Shown one piece after another: positions 8,417-16,616 of a stretch of 64,000 nt of DNA (its first letter is position 1; the number at the start of each line of letters is the position of its first letter). The position numbers were made by a program, and so were the translations under genes. Location: contig NZ_KE387205.1 of the NCBI RefSeq assembly GCF_000430725.1, forward strand, positions 237,329 to 301,328. Reading direction: 5' to 3'. The notes beneath the pieces were generated by a model. That model worked only from the letters and a program-made list of their open reading frames with translations, was not told the DNA's origin and did not search any database. This DNA is from Azohydromonas australica DSM 1124 (GTDB lineage: Bacteria; Pseudomonadota; Gammaproteobacteria; Burkholderiales; Burkholderiaceae_C).

Positions 8417-8427
8417 GGCTGTAGCGC

Positions 8428-8480
8428 GAAGGCGCTGCCAGAGCGCCTTCGTGAGCCCCGGGCCTTGGATGGCCCGGGAG
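8428..8480. terminator. Bidirectional terminator hairpins
   Basis: Two adjacent hairpins between convergent genes: a perfect 9-bp stem GAAGGCGCT/AGCGCCTTC with a 5-nt loop (8428-8450), and a second stem CCCGGGCC/GGCCCGGG just after it. Confidence 0.6.
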
Positions 8481-8487
8481 CCGGCAG

Positions 8488-9186
8488 TCAGCGGGACGTG
8501 CTGCCGCTGCCCGAGCCGGCTTGCTGCCCCGGAAGCGGACCCGTCGGGCGGGTGTTGCCGGGGCGGATCTCGACGGCGGTGGACTGCACATAGGTCATGC
8601 GCACCTGGTCGTTCTTGTTGATCTGCTCCAGTGCCTTCGGATTGGCCCGGATGTCGATGGCCTCCCCGCCCGTACCGCGCAACGTGATGATGCCGCGCTG
8701 GCGGTCGATGTCGAAGACGTTGGCCACGAGCGTGGTTCGCTCTGTCGCGCCGATGGCGGGCCTCGCCGCACCTTGAGGCGCCTGCGTGCCGGACGAAGCT
8801 TCCACCATGGAGCGGATGCCGGGACCGTCCTGACCAGTGTGCTTGACCAGTGTCACCGCCTCGGCTTCGGTATAGCGGATCGTGACCAAGTCACCGCGCT
8901 TGAGGCGGTCGAAGTTATGCACATCGGCGCTGGCGGCCATGGTGATGAGTCGGCCGTCTTCCGTGCGCGCGGTGAGCATGCGCTGCTGCGGCTGAATGTC
9001 GGTGATGGTCCCCACGACGACGTTGGTGTTGACCCAGACCACCGGACCGCGGTATTCGGTCTGCGCGTGCGGCATGCCGCCTGGCGAAGCGCCGGAGCGT
9101 CGCGGCGCCTGGGACTGTTGAGCCCATGAAGCCACGGAAACCGCCAGCAGGGTTGCCGTGGCCAGTGTCGAGAGGTGGTGTCTCAT
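8488..9186 (-). CDS. Exported hypothetical protein (duplicated OB-like segments)
   Basis: 232 residues with a signal peptide (MRHHLSTLATATLLAVSVASWAQ). Two similar beta-rich segments follow: VGTITDIQPQQRMLTARTEDGRLITM...FDRLKRGDLVTIRYTEAEAV, and VANVFDIDRQRGIITLRGTGGEAIDI...LEQINKNDQVRMTYVQSTAV. Each looks like a 'function of a property, then Val-x-x-Tyr-Thr' barrel, so the protein seems to have arisen by internal duplication. The C-terminus is Pro/Gly/Ser-rich. AAGGAG precedes ATG 9186. No function is known to me. It is one of several small periplasmic proteins in this block. Confidence 0.65.
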   Translation of the reverse strand: MRHHLSTLATATLLAVSVASWAQQSQAPRRSGASPGGMPHAQTEYRGPVVWVNTNVVVGTITDIQPQQRMLTARTEDGRLITMAASADVHNFDRLKRGDLVTIRYTEAEAVTLVKHTGQDGPGIRSMVEASSGTQAPQGAARPAIGATERTTLVANVFDIDRQRGIITLRGTGGEAIDIRANPKALEQINKNDQVRMTYVQSTAVEIRPGNTRPTGPLPGQQAGSGSGSTSR

Positions 9187-9289
9187 GTGCGGAGCTCCTT
9201 GTGAAACACGGGACGGCGCCCGCAGCACTTGCTGTGCCGGTTTTTGGGCGCAGTCTCCTTGACGTTTGAATGCCGCCGCGGCGTTTGGT

Positions 9290-9949
9290 TCACCGTGCAA
9301 CTTGTGCATCCGGGCAGCCCTTGCAGCCTTGCACCATGGCGTCGAGCCAGCGTGTGGTGCCGTCGAGCCTTGCGCCCGTCAGGTCCGCGCCCGACAGGTT
9401 CGCGCCCTCGAAATTTGCGCCGCGCAAGTCGGCACCCTGCAGCGACGCGTCCTGCAACTCGGCGGCGTTGAAGTTCGCCCGGCGCAAGTCGGCCTGGCGC
9501 AGGCTGGCGCCGCGCAGGATGGCGCCATGGAAGCTCGCGCCGGCGGCCTTTGTGTTCGACAGGTCCGCACCTGCAAGCCGGGCGTTCTCGAAGCTTGCAT
9601 CCACCAGGCTGGCCGCCTTGAGCGAAGCGCGCTGCATTTCGGCGGCCCGGAAGTCCGCCTTGTCCAGCGTCGAGCGCTCGAGATTGGCCTGTGGCAGGCG
9701 CGCCTGGCTGAGGTTGGATTCCTGGAGCCGGGCACCCGAGAGGTTGGCGCCGGTGAAATCGGCTCCGAGGAAGTTGGAATGGCTCAGCGTAGCCTGGCTC
9801 AGGTCGGCGCCGGCCAGACGGGTTTCGGGGCACAGCGTGGCAGCGGTAATCCTGCAGCCGTTGACCATGCCGTCGTTGGCCAGCGCCGGGCCGAGCGTCA
9901 TGACGCATAAGGCCAGGACAAGGGTTCGAACAGGTGTGCGGCGTTGCAT
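9290..9949 (-). CDS. Exported pentapeptide-repeat protein
   Basis: 219 residues: signal peptide (about 1-25), then from about residue 40 to 200 a continuous run of A(D/N)LxxAxL-type pentapeptides (for example GADLSQATLSHSNFLGADFTGANL). These predict a right-handed quadrilateral beta-helix. The C-terminus has two Cys (VQGCKGCPDA) and another lies near the mature N-terminus, so it may be disulfide-bonded or metal-binding in the periplasm. ATG 9949 is preceded by a GGAGAAC ribosome site. The molecular target is unknown; quinolone-resistance-type members are cytoplasmic, unlike this one. Confidence 0.8.
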   Translation of the reverse strand: MQRRTPVRTLVLALCVMTLGPALANDGMVNGCRITAATLCPETRLAGADLSQATLSHSNFLGADFTGANLSGARLQESNLSQARLPQANLERSTLDKADFRAAEMQRASLKAASLVDASFENARLAGADLSNTKAAGASFHGAILRGASLRQADLRRANFNAAELQDASLQGADLRGANFEGANLSGADLTGARLDGTTRWLDAMVQGCKGCPDAQVAR

Positions 9950-10079
9950 GTCGGTTCTCCGGGCCACGATGGCCTCAACGGGCTGCAAGCGCTGTGCCGC
10001 GGCACGCGCGGGCGCCTTGCGGCGGATGGCGGAACGCTGATTGCAGTCAGTGCATGCCGTGGCGCCACAAGGAGCAGGC

Positions 10080-10571
10080 ATGTTGAGCTTCGAAAATCGA
10101 TTTCTCACGCAACGGGCAGATTCTCCTGCCGGCCGCGCAGCATCGCGGGCCAGCCTTGCCGTGCTGGCCCTCGCTCCGGTGCTCGCCTGGGGGCAGGCGC
10201 ACGAGAAGCACCAGGGCAACTACGTGCTGCGTGCCAGCACCGTGAGCGCCGAGGCCCTACCCGAGTCCATGCGCCGCCAGCATGACATTCCCTTGGGTCC
10301 GGGCAAGGCCGTGCTCAACGTCACGGTGCAGCGCCAGCTTGGCAGCGAGACCCGCAACGTGCCGGCCCGCGTCGACGTAACCGCGCACAACCCCATGGGC
10401 GTGCCCACCAGCGTGGTCTTGCGCCAGGTCTCCGCCAACGGAATGGTCTCCTACCTCGGCGTCTATGACTTCCTGCCACGTGAGGTGCTGGATTTCCGCA
10501 TCCGGGCGTGGCCGCAGGGAGCGAATTCCAGCATCGAGTTGAGCTTCACCGACCGGCTCGGTCGGCAGTGA
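10080..10571 (+). CDS. DUF4426-like exported protein
   Basis: 163 residues. After an Ala-rich signal segment, the mature protein starts QAHEKHQGNYVLRASTVSAEALPESMRRQHDIP, then GPGKAVLNVTVQR, VPARVDVTAHNPMG and DFLPREVLDFRIRAWP. The order 'do not-stop-at-Ile/Pro, LNVTV, FxIxVxP' fits the DUF4426 family of periplasmic proteins of unknown function. AAGGAG before ATG 10080. It is the first gene of a co-oriented run that continues to 12382. Confidence 0.6.
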   Translation: MLSFENRFLTQRADSPAGRAASRASLAVLALAPVLAWGQAHEKHQGNYVLRASTVSAEALPESMRRQHDIPLGPGKAVLNVTVQRQLGSETRNVPARVDVTAHNPMGVPTSVVLRQVSANGMVSYLGVYDFLPREVLDFRIRAWPQGANSSIELSFTDRLGRQ

Positions 10572-10640
10572 TGCCGGGCACCGTAGCTGCTCCGCATGCC
10601 GTTGCAATGCGCGCTCAACCACTGAACTGAGGAGACCGCA

Positions 10641-11195
10641 ATGAGCACGAAATCGTTCCAGGCAGCTTTGGCAGTTCCCCTGGCCTTGTGCTGTTCGCTA
10701 GCACTGGCCCAGGGTGCACCGGGCACGACGGCCAGCGGCACCGGTGGCGCGGCCAACAGCGCCGCCATGCCAGGCGCCAGCGCGCCCGGCGGCACCCGAA
10801 AGGCCACTTCCGCGAAGCAGGCCGACGCCAAGCCGATCCGCGAGCTCGAAGCGGCAGCGCAGCGGCTGCGCGACGCCATTCATGCCATGGCGCAGGCGCC
10901 GGTGGGACCGAAACGCACGCAGGCGATCAAGGACGCCAACAATGCGCTGCTGCGCACCCACCAGGCGATGGCGAGCCTGCCGCCCGAGCTGCTGACGGCC
11001 GGGGCGAACGAGGGCGACTACAAGAAGGCGATGGACCGGCTGCAGGCCGCGGCGCAGGACCTGCGCGATGCCGCGCACGCATTGGCCGACGACAAGGCAA
11101 GCGACCGCCGCAACGAGAGCATGAAGCGCATCAACAAGGCGCTGCTGGACACGCAGCAGACCATGATCGACGCCTACATGGCCTCGGGCAAGTAG
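10641..11195 (+). CDS. Exported helical hypothetical protein
   Basis: 184 residues: signal peptide (...LALCCSLALAQ), a low-complexity Gly/Ala/Thr linker (about 25-60), then two long amphipathic helical segments (IRELEAAAQRLRDAIHAMAQ and YKKAMDRLQAAAQDLRDAAHALADD) that resemble each other, suggesting a helical hairpin repeated twice. ATG 10641 has GAGGAGACC upstream. No family recognised. It follows the DUF4426 gene by 69 bp and is probably cotranscribed. Confidence 0.6.
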   Translation: MSTKSFQAALAVPLALCCSLALAQGAPGTTASGTGGAANSAAMPGASAPGGTRKATSAKQADAKPIRELEAAAQRLRDAIHAMAQAPVGPKRTQAIKDANNALLRTHQAMASLPPELLTAGANEGDYKKAMDRLQAAAQDLRDAAHALADDKASDRRNESMKRINKALLDTQQTMIDAYMASGK

Positions 11196-11231
11196 GCGCC
11201 ACACCGGGCACCGTCCGGACCAGGAGCCGGC

Positions 11232-11783
11232 ATGTTTCCCCGCAGCTGCTTCGGCGCAGCCTTGGTAGTGGCTGCATTGCCGTGGCTGGCTACCTGCGCA
11301 GCGCGGCCGCAGGCCGCCGGGGACGGCGCGGTTGAGGTCGTCTTCGTCCAGCCGGAGCGTTACCGCGATGCCGGCACCACCGCTGCGAATGCCCGGGCCA
11401 ACCTCAACATGCTGCGTGCCTTCCTGCAGCGCGAGGCCGGCCGCTGGCTGCGGCTGGGGCAGTCGCTGCACTTGGAAGTTGATGACATCGATCTCGCGGG
11501 ACGCGTGCTGCGGGTGCAGGAGCAGCCGCAGCCCCTGAGGGTGCTGGAGGACACCGCGGACTGGCCCCGCATCGAGCTGCGCTACACGCTGCGCGACGTG
11601 GACAGCGTCCAGCGCTCGTCCATCGCCTCGGTCAGCGATCCGACCTACTTGCAGCAGCCGATCCCCAACACGGGGGAGCCGTTGCGCTACGAGCGCCGCA
11701 TGCTGGCGCGGTGGCTGCAACACGAACTGGGCTCGACGGGTACGGCGCTTCCGCAGTCCTCCGGGCTCAAGGACAGGCGTTGA
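11232..11783 (+). CDS. DUF3016 family exported protein
   Basis: 183 residues with a signal peptide ending about ATCAAR. The core EVVFVQPERYRDAGT..., the region LRLGQSLHLEVDDIDLAGRV and DWPRIELRYTLRD...VSDPTYLQ match the pattern of DUF3016 proteins (V-x-F-x-P-E-R-x-D, I-x-D-I-D-L-A-G). Function unknown. CAGGAGCCGGC precedes the ATG. It is followed after 14 bp by the DsbG-like gene. Confidence 0.7.
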   Translation: MFPRSCFGAALVVAALPWLATCAARPQAAGDGAVEVVFVQPERYRDAGTTAANARANLNMLRAFLQREAGRWLRLGQSLHLEVDDIDLAGRVLRVQEQPQPLRVLEDTADWPRIELRYTLRDVDSVQRSSIASVSDPTYLQQPIPNTGEPLRYERRMLARWLQHELGSTGTALPQSSGLKDRR

Positions 11784-11797
11784 ATCAGGAGCCCATC

Positions 11798-12382
11798 ATG
11801 CGAGCATGCTTGACACTGGACCGGCGTGCCGCGCTCGGAGCGCTCATCGGGCTGGCCGCGGCAGCCCTGTACGGCTGTGACGCCCGGGTTGAAAATGAGA
11901 AGAAGCGGTCTACGCGCCTGGGCGACCCGGTCGGACTGGCGCAGACCGCCGCCGGCTTCTCGGTGGGTTCGCCAACGGCGAGGAAGGTCGCCTACGTATT
12001 CTTCGACATGCAGTGCCCGCATTGCGGCCGCCTGTGGCAAGCGACCAAGCCGTTGCAGGACCGGGTGCGTTTCGTGTGGATTCCAGTGGCGCTGCTCAAC
12101 GACGCAAGCCTGCAGCAGGGCGCCGCCATCCTTGCGACGCAGGACCCGGGCGCAGCGATGGAGCGGCATGAAGCGGACCTGCTCTCTGGTGGCAAGGGCC
12201 TCGTGGCGACGTCGGGCACTGCCGCTGAACGCGATAAGGTGCAGGCCAACACAAAACTGCTGGAGCTGCTGGGCGTGCAGTCAGTGCCCTACATCGCAGG
12301 GCGCAACGAGAACTCGGACCGCGTGGTGACGCAGACCGGCACGCTGCCGACGAAGGAGCTCGCAGCCCTGCTGGGCATTTGA
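11798..12382 (+). CDS. DsbG/DsbA-like thioredoxin-fold lipoprotein
   Basis: 194-residue exported thiol:disulfide protein. The N-terminus has a Tat/Sec-like segment and a possible lipobox (LYGC at about residues 25-28). The active site CPHC lies in YVFFDMQCPHCGRLW (about residue 72). The cis-Pro loop is VPYI near the C-terminus (LLGVQSVPYIAGRN). It lacks the N-terminal dimerisation domain of classical DsbC, so it may act as a monomer. It could isomerise or reduce disulfides in the Cys-containing exported proteins of this block, which is an inference. Confidence is high for the fold. Confidence 0.75.
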   Translation: MRACLTLDRRAALGALIGLAAAALYGCDARVENEKKRSTRLGDPVGLAQTAAGFSVGSPTARKVAYVFFDMQCPHCGRLWQATKPLQDRVRFVWIPVALLNDASLQQGAAILATQDPGAAMERHEADLLSGGKGLVATSGTAAERDKVQANTKLLELLGVQSVPYIAGRNENSDRVVTQTGTLPTKELAALLGI

Positions 12383-12405
12383 CTTGAAGCCAACCAGGCA
12401 CTGCG

Positions 12406-12540
12406 GTGCTCAAGGGAAAGGCGGCTTGCCGCCTCCTGGCGCCGGACGCGCTGCTGGTCGCCGACCGCTACAGCTGCCGCGAGCAGATCGTCCAGGCCAC
12501 CGGATCGCCTGTGATTTCCCCGCGAAGGTGCCGTGCATGG
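12406..12540 (+). pseudogene. Possible C-terminal scrap of an FAD/Fe-S oxidase
   Basis: One frame reads LLAPDALLVADRYSCREQIVQATG, which resembles the C-terminal segment (...ALVIADGFSCREQI...) of FAD-linked oxidase/Fe-S proteins. No start, no other domain, and the reading decays at both ends. A chance resemblance cannot be excluded. Confidence 0.25.
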
Positions 12541-12661
12541 CATTGGCAGGGGTCGACGCCACACCGCCGTGACTGTGCCCGGCGAGGGTCGCGCCGGCGT
12601 CATGGCGGGTGCCACTTTCACAAAGTCCGCGTGGTTCGCTGGCTGCAGCGCGCGAACGACC

Positions 12662-12922
12662 TTACCCGCAGCAGCATCTGCCGCCGCGCTTCGGCGAGGT
12701 GGCTCCGCGCAGGGCGGTTGCCACCGGCACGGGTCGGGCCGGGTAGCCCGCGTCTTCGATGGCCTGGCGCAGCTGCGTCACCTGTGCCGCGGAATCAATC
12801 TGCACCAGGTGGCGTGCGAGATCCACATCGACTTGCGCCTGGGGATCGGTGGCCTTCACGGCCCGGGTGATGGCGCCAACGCAGTGGCCGCAGGTCATGT
12901 CGTTGATTTCGAAGGCAATCAT
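12662..12922 (-). CDS. Heavy-metal-associated (CopZ-like) chaperone
   Basis: 86 residues, single HMA domain. MIAFEINDMTCGHCVGAITRAVKATDPQAQVDVDL carries the metal site MTCGHC, and the fold continues LVQIDSAAQVTQLRQAIEDAGYPARPV. It binds Cu(I) or another soft metal and passes it to a P-type ATPase or sensor; no such partner is in the window. The tail is basic and ends RCCCG, giving three extra Cys that are unusual for CopZ. The start at 12922 has GGAGAAACGAC upstream. It is isolated and on the opposite strand to its neighbours. Confidence 0.85.
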   Translation of the reverse strand: MIAFEINDMTCGHCVGAITRAVKATDPQAQVDVDLARHLVQIDSAAQVTQLRQAIEDAGYPARPVPVATALRGATSPKRGGRCCCG

Positions 12923-13080
12923 GTCGTTTCTCCATTGGCAGACCACAGTGGAAGTGAGTCTGAACCTTCCCACGATGGAAGTCTCAAGGCCCATCGCTTC
13001 AAAACCAGGCCGGCGGCATGGTCGTACAAGCCTTTGGCCCGGTTGGCCCCGCGAAGTCGAGCCGAGCCCGGCGCACCGCC

Positions 13081-13515
13081 ATGAAGGGAACGACCCTTGC
13101 CCGCATGTGTGTCATGACCGCACCCGGCATCTCCCCCGCGTACCGCTCTCTCGCCTTCCTGCTCGACGAAGGCAGCGTGATAACGCTGGACCATGACACC
13201 TATGTGCAACTGGCGCAGGGGCAGAAGTCGTGGCCGCGGATGGCCAACCGCCGGGTCAGGCTGGCCGACTGGTATGTCGAGGTCCTGAAAGGCCAGGACC
13301 TCCGGCGAGTAAGTGAATGGTACGGATGGGTGTGTTTCGACGCGGAGGGCCGGCTCGAACTTGCACCTGACAAGCCGGCGATCATCGGGCCCGACAACGT
13401 CGATCCACCGCGTTGCCCACGCCGGATGAAATCGAGCGCATGCACCGATGCGTGTCCCAAGCGCACGGCCACGAGGAAAGCTCCGCATGATGCGGCGCTG
13501 GCTGGCAGCGGGTAA
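13081..13515 (+). CDS. Hypothetical protein
   Basis: 144 residues, soluble, no signal. The distinctive core is SLAFLLDEGSVITLDHDTYVQLAQGQKSW...ANRRVRLADWYVEVLKGQDLRRVSEWYGWVCFDAEGRLEL. I recall similar small proteins in Burkholderiales but no function. The real C-terminus may be earlier, since the last 40 residues become Arg/Cys/Pro-rich. The start is uncertain (ATG 13081, 13111 or 13120); none has a good ribosome site. Confidence 0.45.
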   Translation: MKGTTLARMCVMTAPGISPAYRSLAFLLDEGSVITLDHDTYVQLAQGQKSWPRMANRRVRLADWYVEVLKGQDLRRVSEWYGWVCFDAEGRLELAPDKPAIIGPDNVDPPRCPRRMKSSACTDACPKRTATRKAPHDAALAGSG

Positions 13516-13599
13516 GGAGGCGTCCGGCGCTGCGGTGCTCAATGCTCTTGACCGGCCTGGAGCAGTGGCCGCAACTGCTGCGGCTGCTGCATGGCCACC

Positions 13600-14290
13600 G
13601 GCTCCCTCACGCGCATGGCGAATCAACGCTGCCCAGGCTGAACAGCGGCGCCACGGCCCAGGCCCATGAACAGCTCCAGCACCGGCGCCAACTTGAACTC
13701 GACGATGGCCAGGCTGATCACTAGGTAGAGTCGGCCCGGCGGCGGCTTAGGCGCAGTCCAGGCTCAGCAGCAGTAGCGTTAGCAGCGCCGCCGTGTTGAG
13801 TGTGCCCAGCACCATGTGGGTATGGCGGCTGGCGACGCTGAAATCCTCGCTCCGATGCGTGTGGCCCCAGGTATCGGCGGCGAACAGGTTGCTGAAGTAC
13901 ATCAGCTCGGTGGCCAGGAAGATCGATATGTCCAGTTGCGCCGTGTCCGGCGGCGCGGCGGCTTTGGCGTGGGCGGTGCTCACGGTGGAGTGCTACCGGT
14001 GGCATCGCCGGCGTCCGGCTGCGGCTGGTCCCGCATGGCGTCGGGCAGGGTGTGCGCGGAGCCCGGATCGGGCGCGTGGTCTTACACCGCTCTGCAGCGG
14101 CCGGGGCGGCTGGTTGAAATTGGGTGCAGGCGGCGGAATGTTCTGCCACTCCAGCGCTGGTGGCACTGAAGAAATTGGCCCCGGCCCGCCGGCCGTAGGC
14201 CGGCGATCACGCCAGGTACACGAGCGGCAGCAGGTAAATTCCGCAGGGCCACACGCACTCGGCATTGATCGGCTCGGCGTAGGCCGTGGG
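13600..14290 (-). pseudogene. Decayed cytochrome oxidase locus (subunit III and others)
   Basis: The minus-strand open piece 13747-13983 reads ...QLDISIFLATELMYFSNLFAAD...SVASRHTHMVLGTLNTAALLTLLLLSLDCA, matching the first helices of haem-copper oxidase subunit III (IFLATEVMFFxxLF; LGTxNTAxLLTS). Scraps nearby fit other subunits: VISLAIVEFKLAPVLELFMGL (subunit IV-like helix) on the downstream side, and ALEWQNIPPPAPNF (a subunit I C-terminus pattern) near 14150 upstream. Each lies in its own frame with stops between. A whole oxidase operon seems to have been deleted internally and mutated. Confidence 0.45.
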
Positions 14291-14354
14291 CCGTGGGCCG
14301 GGCAAGAGTCTACCGACGGTATTTCCCCGTCCTGCGTTGGCATGGGTTGAGTGT

Positions 14355-14366
14355 TATTGTTCAAAT
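14355..14366. promoter_or_regulatory. Divergent copy of the TTTGTAC-AAAT motif
   Basis: TATTGTTCAAAT followed by GTATTT, matching 9 of 12 positions of ATTTGTACAAAT, 43 bp before the DUF3106 gene. Confidence 0.25.
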
Positions 14367-14408
14367 GTATTTCCATCTTTTGCAGGAACTGACGGGAGCG
14401 CTCCAACC

Positions 14409-15116
14409 ATGCTGACCACCTCTTGTCGCTGGTGCCTGCTCCTGTCCGTGCCGAGCTTGGTGCTGGCGTCCACTGTGGCGGCCCAGGCTGCGTCTGCAGC
14501 GCAAGCCCGGCCGGTGGCTATCGAGCAGCCCTCATCGACCTGGGTTGCGCTAACGCCCGCGCAACGTGCTGCGTTGGCGCCGCTGGAAGCGGATTGGGAC
14601 ACCCTGGAGCCCATGCGTCAAAGCAAGTGGCTGGAGATCGTCCGGCGCTGGCCCCTGCTCTCGGATCACGACCAGCAGCGGCTGCAGCGGCGTATGAGCC
14701 GCTGGGCGCGCATGACAAACGAGGACCGCAGCCGGGCTCGCTTGCAGTTTCAGCAGATCCGGCGCCTCAGCGTGGAACAGCGGCGTGCTGCCTGGGAGGC
14801 TTACCAGGCGCTTTCGCCTGCAGAGCGGCATGAACTGGCCGTCCACGGCAAGCCGTTGCCCGGGTCGCGGCTGGGCAAGCAGACCGCGCGTACTGCAGTT
14901 GCTGCTCCGGTGTTCAAGCCGGTGGGGCCGACGCTGGTACAGGCGGTACCTGGAGTCAGCACAGTAAGCATCGACCGACTCCCCAAGCTTTCTGGTCCGT
15001 CCGGAACCAGCCGGTCAGATATTGATTCCAGTACAGCTTCGGTGAACGAAAGAACGCTGCTGCCCAAGCATGACGTCCAGCCTGCCGATAATACCCACAG
15101 TTTTCGTTCCGAGTAG
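14409..15116 (+). CDS. DUF3106 family exported protein
   Basis: 235 residues: signal peptide (about 1-28), then WVALTPAQRAALAPLEADWDTLEPMRQSKWLEIVRRWPLLSDHDQQRLQRRMSRWARMTNEDRSRARLQFQQI, the DUF3106 pattern of L-T-P-x-Q-x-x-AL-x-P-L-x-x-xW and R-M-x-x-W. The C-terminal 80 residues are low-complexity Ser/Pro/Val and not conserved in appearance. In many beta-proteobacteria DUF3106 genes lie near sigma-E/RseA-type genes, but no such neighbour is present. The stop at 15116 is followed by an AT-rich gap before the IS630 element. Confidence 0.75.
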   Translation: MLTTSCRWCLLLSVPSLVLASTVAAQAASAAQARPVAIEQPSSTWVALTPAQRAALAPLEADWDTLEPMRQSKWLEIVRRWPLLSDHDQQRLQRRMSRWARMTNEDRSRARLQFQQIRRLSVEQRRAAWEAYQALSPAERHELAVHGKPLPGSRLGKQTARTAVAAPVFKPVGPTLVQAVPGVSTVSIDRLPKLSGPSGTSRSDIDSSTASVNERTLLPKHDVQPADNTHSFRSE

Positions 15117-15392
15117 TTTAAATTTTCTTGTGCGTCAAGCCGGCCGATGATTTGGCAGGATGATCACATTGACTCCAGTGTCGGCTTTGAAATATCTCAA
15201 CTATTTGCAGTTAAGCGGAGCCGTTTTGCAAAACAAAATTGTCCGTGCGCACGTTGTTGTTCGCCGTACTTGACATAAGTGGTCGTTGAATATTGACGCT
15301 TGAAAGGTGAAACCTAAATGCGCTGGAGCACCGCAGGACGCGGGCTAACTTCACCTGCTACGACGTCTTCGTCGTAAGTGCTCCCAGCGGAC
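15117..15392. other. AT-rich intergenic stretch with inverted repeats
   Basis: No gene seen. It contains a perfect 12-bp palindrome GTTTTGCAAAAC (15223-15234), a TTGACA hexamer at 15270 with TATTGA 15 bp later, and near the IS a stem TACGAC/GTCGTA around a 6-nt loop plus AGGTGAA/TTCACCT nested outside it (about 15315-15378). Confidence 0.4.
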
Positions 15393-15394
15393 TA

Positions 15395-16602
15395 GTGCTC
15401 CGCCGCCGTAGCAATGAAACGTTTGCTGCGGAGAAGGGTCTGACCCGGGTCAGGCAAGCGGGAGACAGTCATGTCGGCCAAGCAGCATCCGGTGGAACTC
15501 AGTGCCGAGGACCGCTCGGCGGTGGAGCGCGTGGCTCGCTCGTACCGGCGCTCGACTCGGGAGCGACTGCACGCTCGCATCCTGCTGCGCTCGGCCGATG
15601 GGGCCACGGATGCGGCCATTGCCGAGCAGTTACGCAGTTGCGTGGCGACGGTTCGCCGAGTTCGCCGGCACTGCGCTGAAGAAGGCTGGCAGGCCGCGGT
15701 GTTCCGCCGGCCCCAGGCGCATCGCAAGGCCCGCACGCTCGATGGCGCAGGCGAGGCGCAACTCATTGCGCTGGCTTGCAGCGAGCCGCCCCAGGGGCAG
15801 GAGCGCTGGAGCCTGCTGCTGCTCAAGCAGCGCCTCATCGAGTTGCACGTCGTGGACGCCATCTCCCGGGAAACCGTGCGCCGCACACTCAAAAAAACGC
15901 TCTCAAGCCGTGGCTGAAGCGCTGCTGGTGCATCCCGCCCAAGTCCAATGCCGAGTTCGTCTGCCGCATGGAGGACGTGCTCGACGTGTACCAGCGGCCC
16001 CACGACCCGGCGCGGCCCCTGGTGTGTCTGGACGAGGCCAGCAAACAGCTGCTGGGTGAGGTGCGCGAGCCGCTGCCGCTGCAGCCGGGCGTGGCTTGCC
16101 GCCAGGACTGCGAATACGAGCGCCACGGCACGGCCAACATGTTCATGCTCTACGCGCCGCTGGAGGGCTGGCGCCATGTCGATGTCACCGAGCGGCGCAC
16201 CGCGGTGGACTTCGCCCACGTCATCAAGGACTTGGTGGACGTGCACTTCCCACACGCCCTGTGCATCGTGCTGGTCATGGACAACCTCAACACCCATGGC
16301 CCGGCTTCCCTGTACGAGGCCTTCGCCCCGGCTGAGGCACGGCGCCTGGCGACCAAGCTGGAGATCCACTACACGCCCAAGCACGGCAGCTGGCTCGACA
16401 TGGCGGAGCTCGAGCTCAGCATCCTGGCGCGCCAGTGCCTGGGCGAGCGCATGGACAGCCGCGCTCATCTGGTCAGCGAGGTGGCCGCCTGGGAAGCTCG
16501 CCGCAACGCCAGCCATGCCGCCATCGATTGGCGCTTCACCACCGCCGACGCCCGTATCAAACTCAAGCGCCTTTACCCCACAGTGCAACCGTGACGGAGC
16601 AC
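15395..16602 (+). mobile_element. IS630-family insertion sequence
   Basis: 1,208-bp element with short terminal inverted repeats: left end GTGCTCCGCCGCCG (15395 on) and right end CGGAGCAC reading inward as GTGCTCCGTCACGG (16602 back). Both ends abut the dinucleotide TA (15393-15394 and 16603-16604), the target-site duplication expected for this family. It contains a single two-frame transposase and appears intact. It separates the stress block from the conjugative region. Confidence 0.85.
15471..16594 (+). CDS. IS630-family transposase (two frames, -1 frameshift)
   Basis: First frame (15471-15917, 148 residues) is an HTH protein: EDRSAVERVARSYRRSTRERLHARILLRSADGATDAAIAEQL. The second frame (open to 16594) carries the DDE core: Asp in PLVCLDEASK, Asp in VLVMDNLNTHG and Glu in DMAELELSILARQC. 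The join is at A7 in CAAAAAAACG (15892-15898), where a -1 slip moves LKK directly into KNALKPWLKR. IS630 members commonly use such a programmed frameshift, so this is likely one functional protein of about 370 residues rather than a pseudogene. Confidence 0.85.
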
Positions 16603-16616
16603 TAGGTTGATTGCCA

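Noticed and set aside
12289..12621. Minus-strand 110-codon frame
   Set aside because: Antisense shadow of the DsbG-like gene end and gap; no motif.
15345..15380. Possible integron attC site in the repeat region
   Set aside because: The GGCTAAC core does not fit RYYYAAC and no matching GTTRRRY partner is found.
15471..15917. IS630 transposase as a pseudogene
   Set aside because: The frame change sits exactly on an A7 slippery run and all catalytic residues are kept, so programmed frameshifting is more likely.
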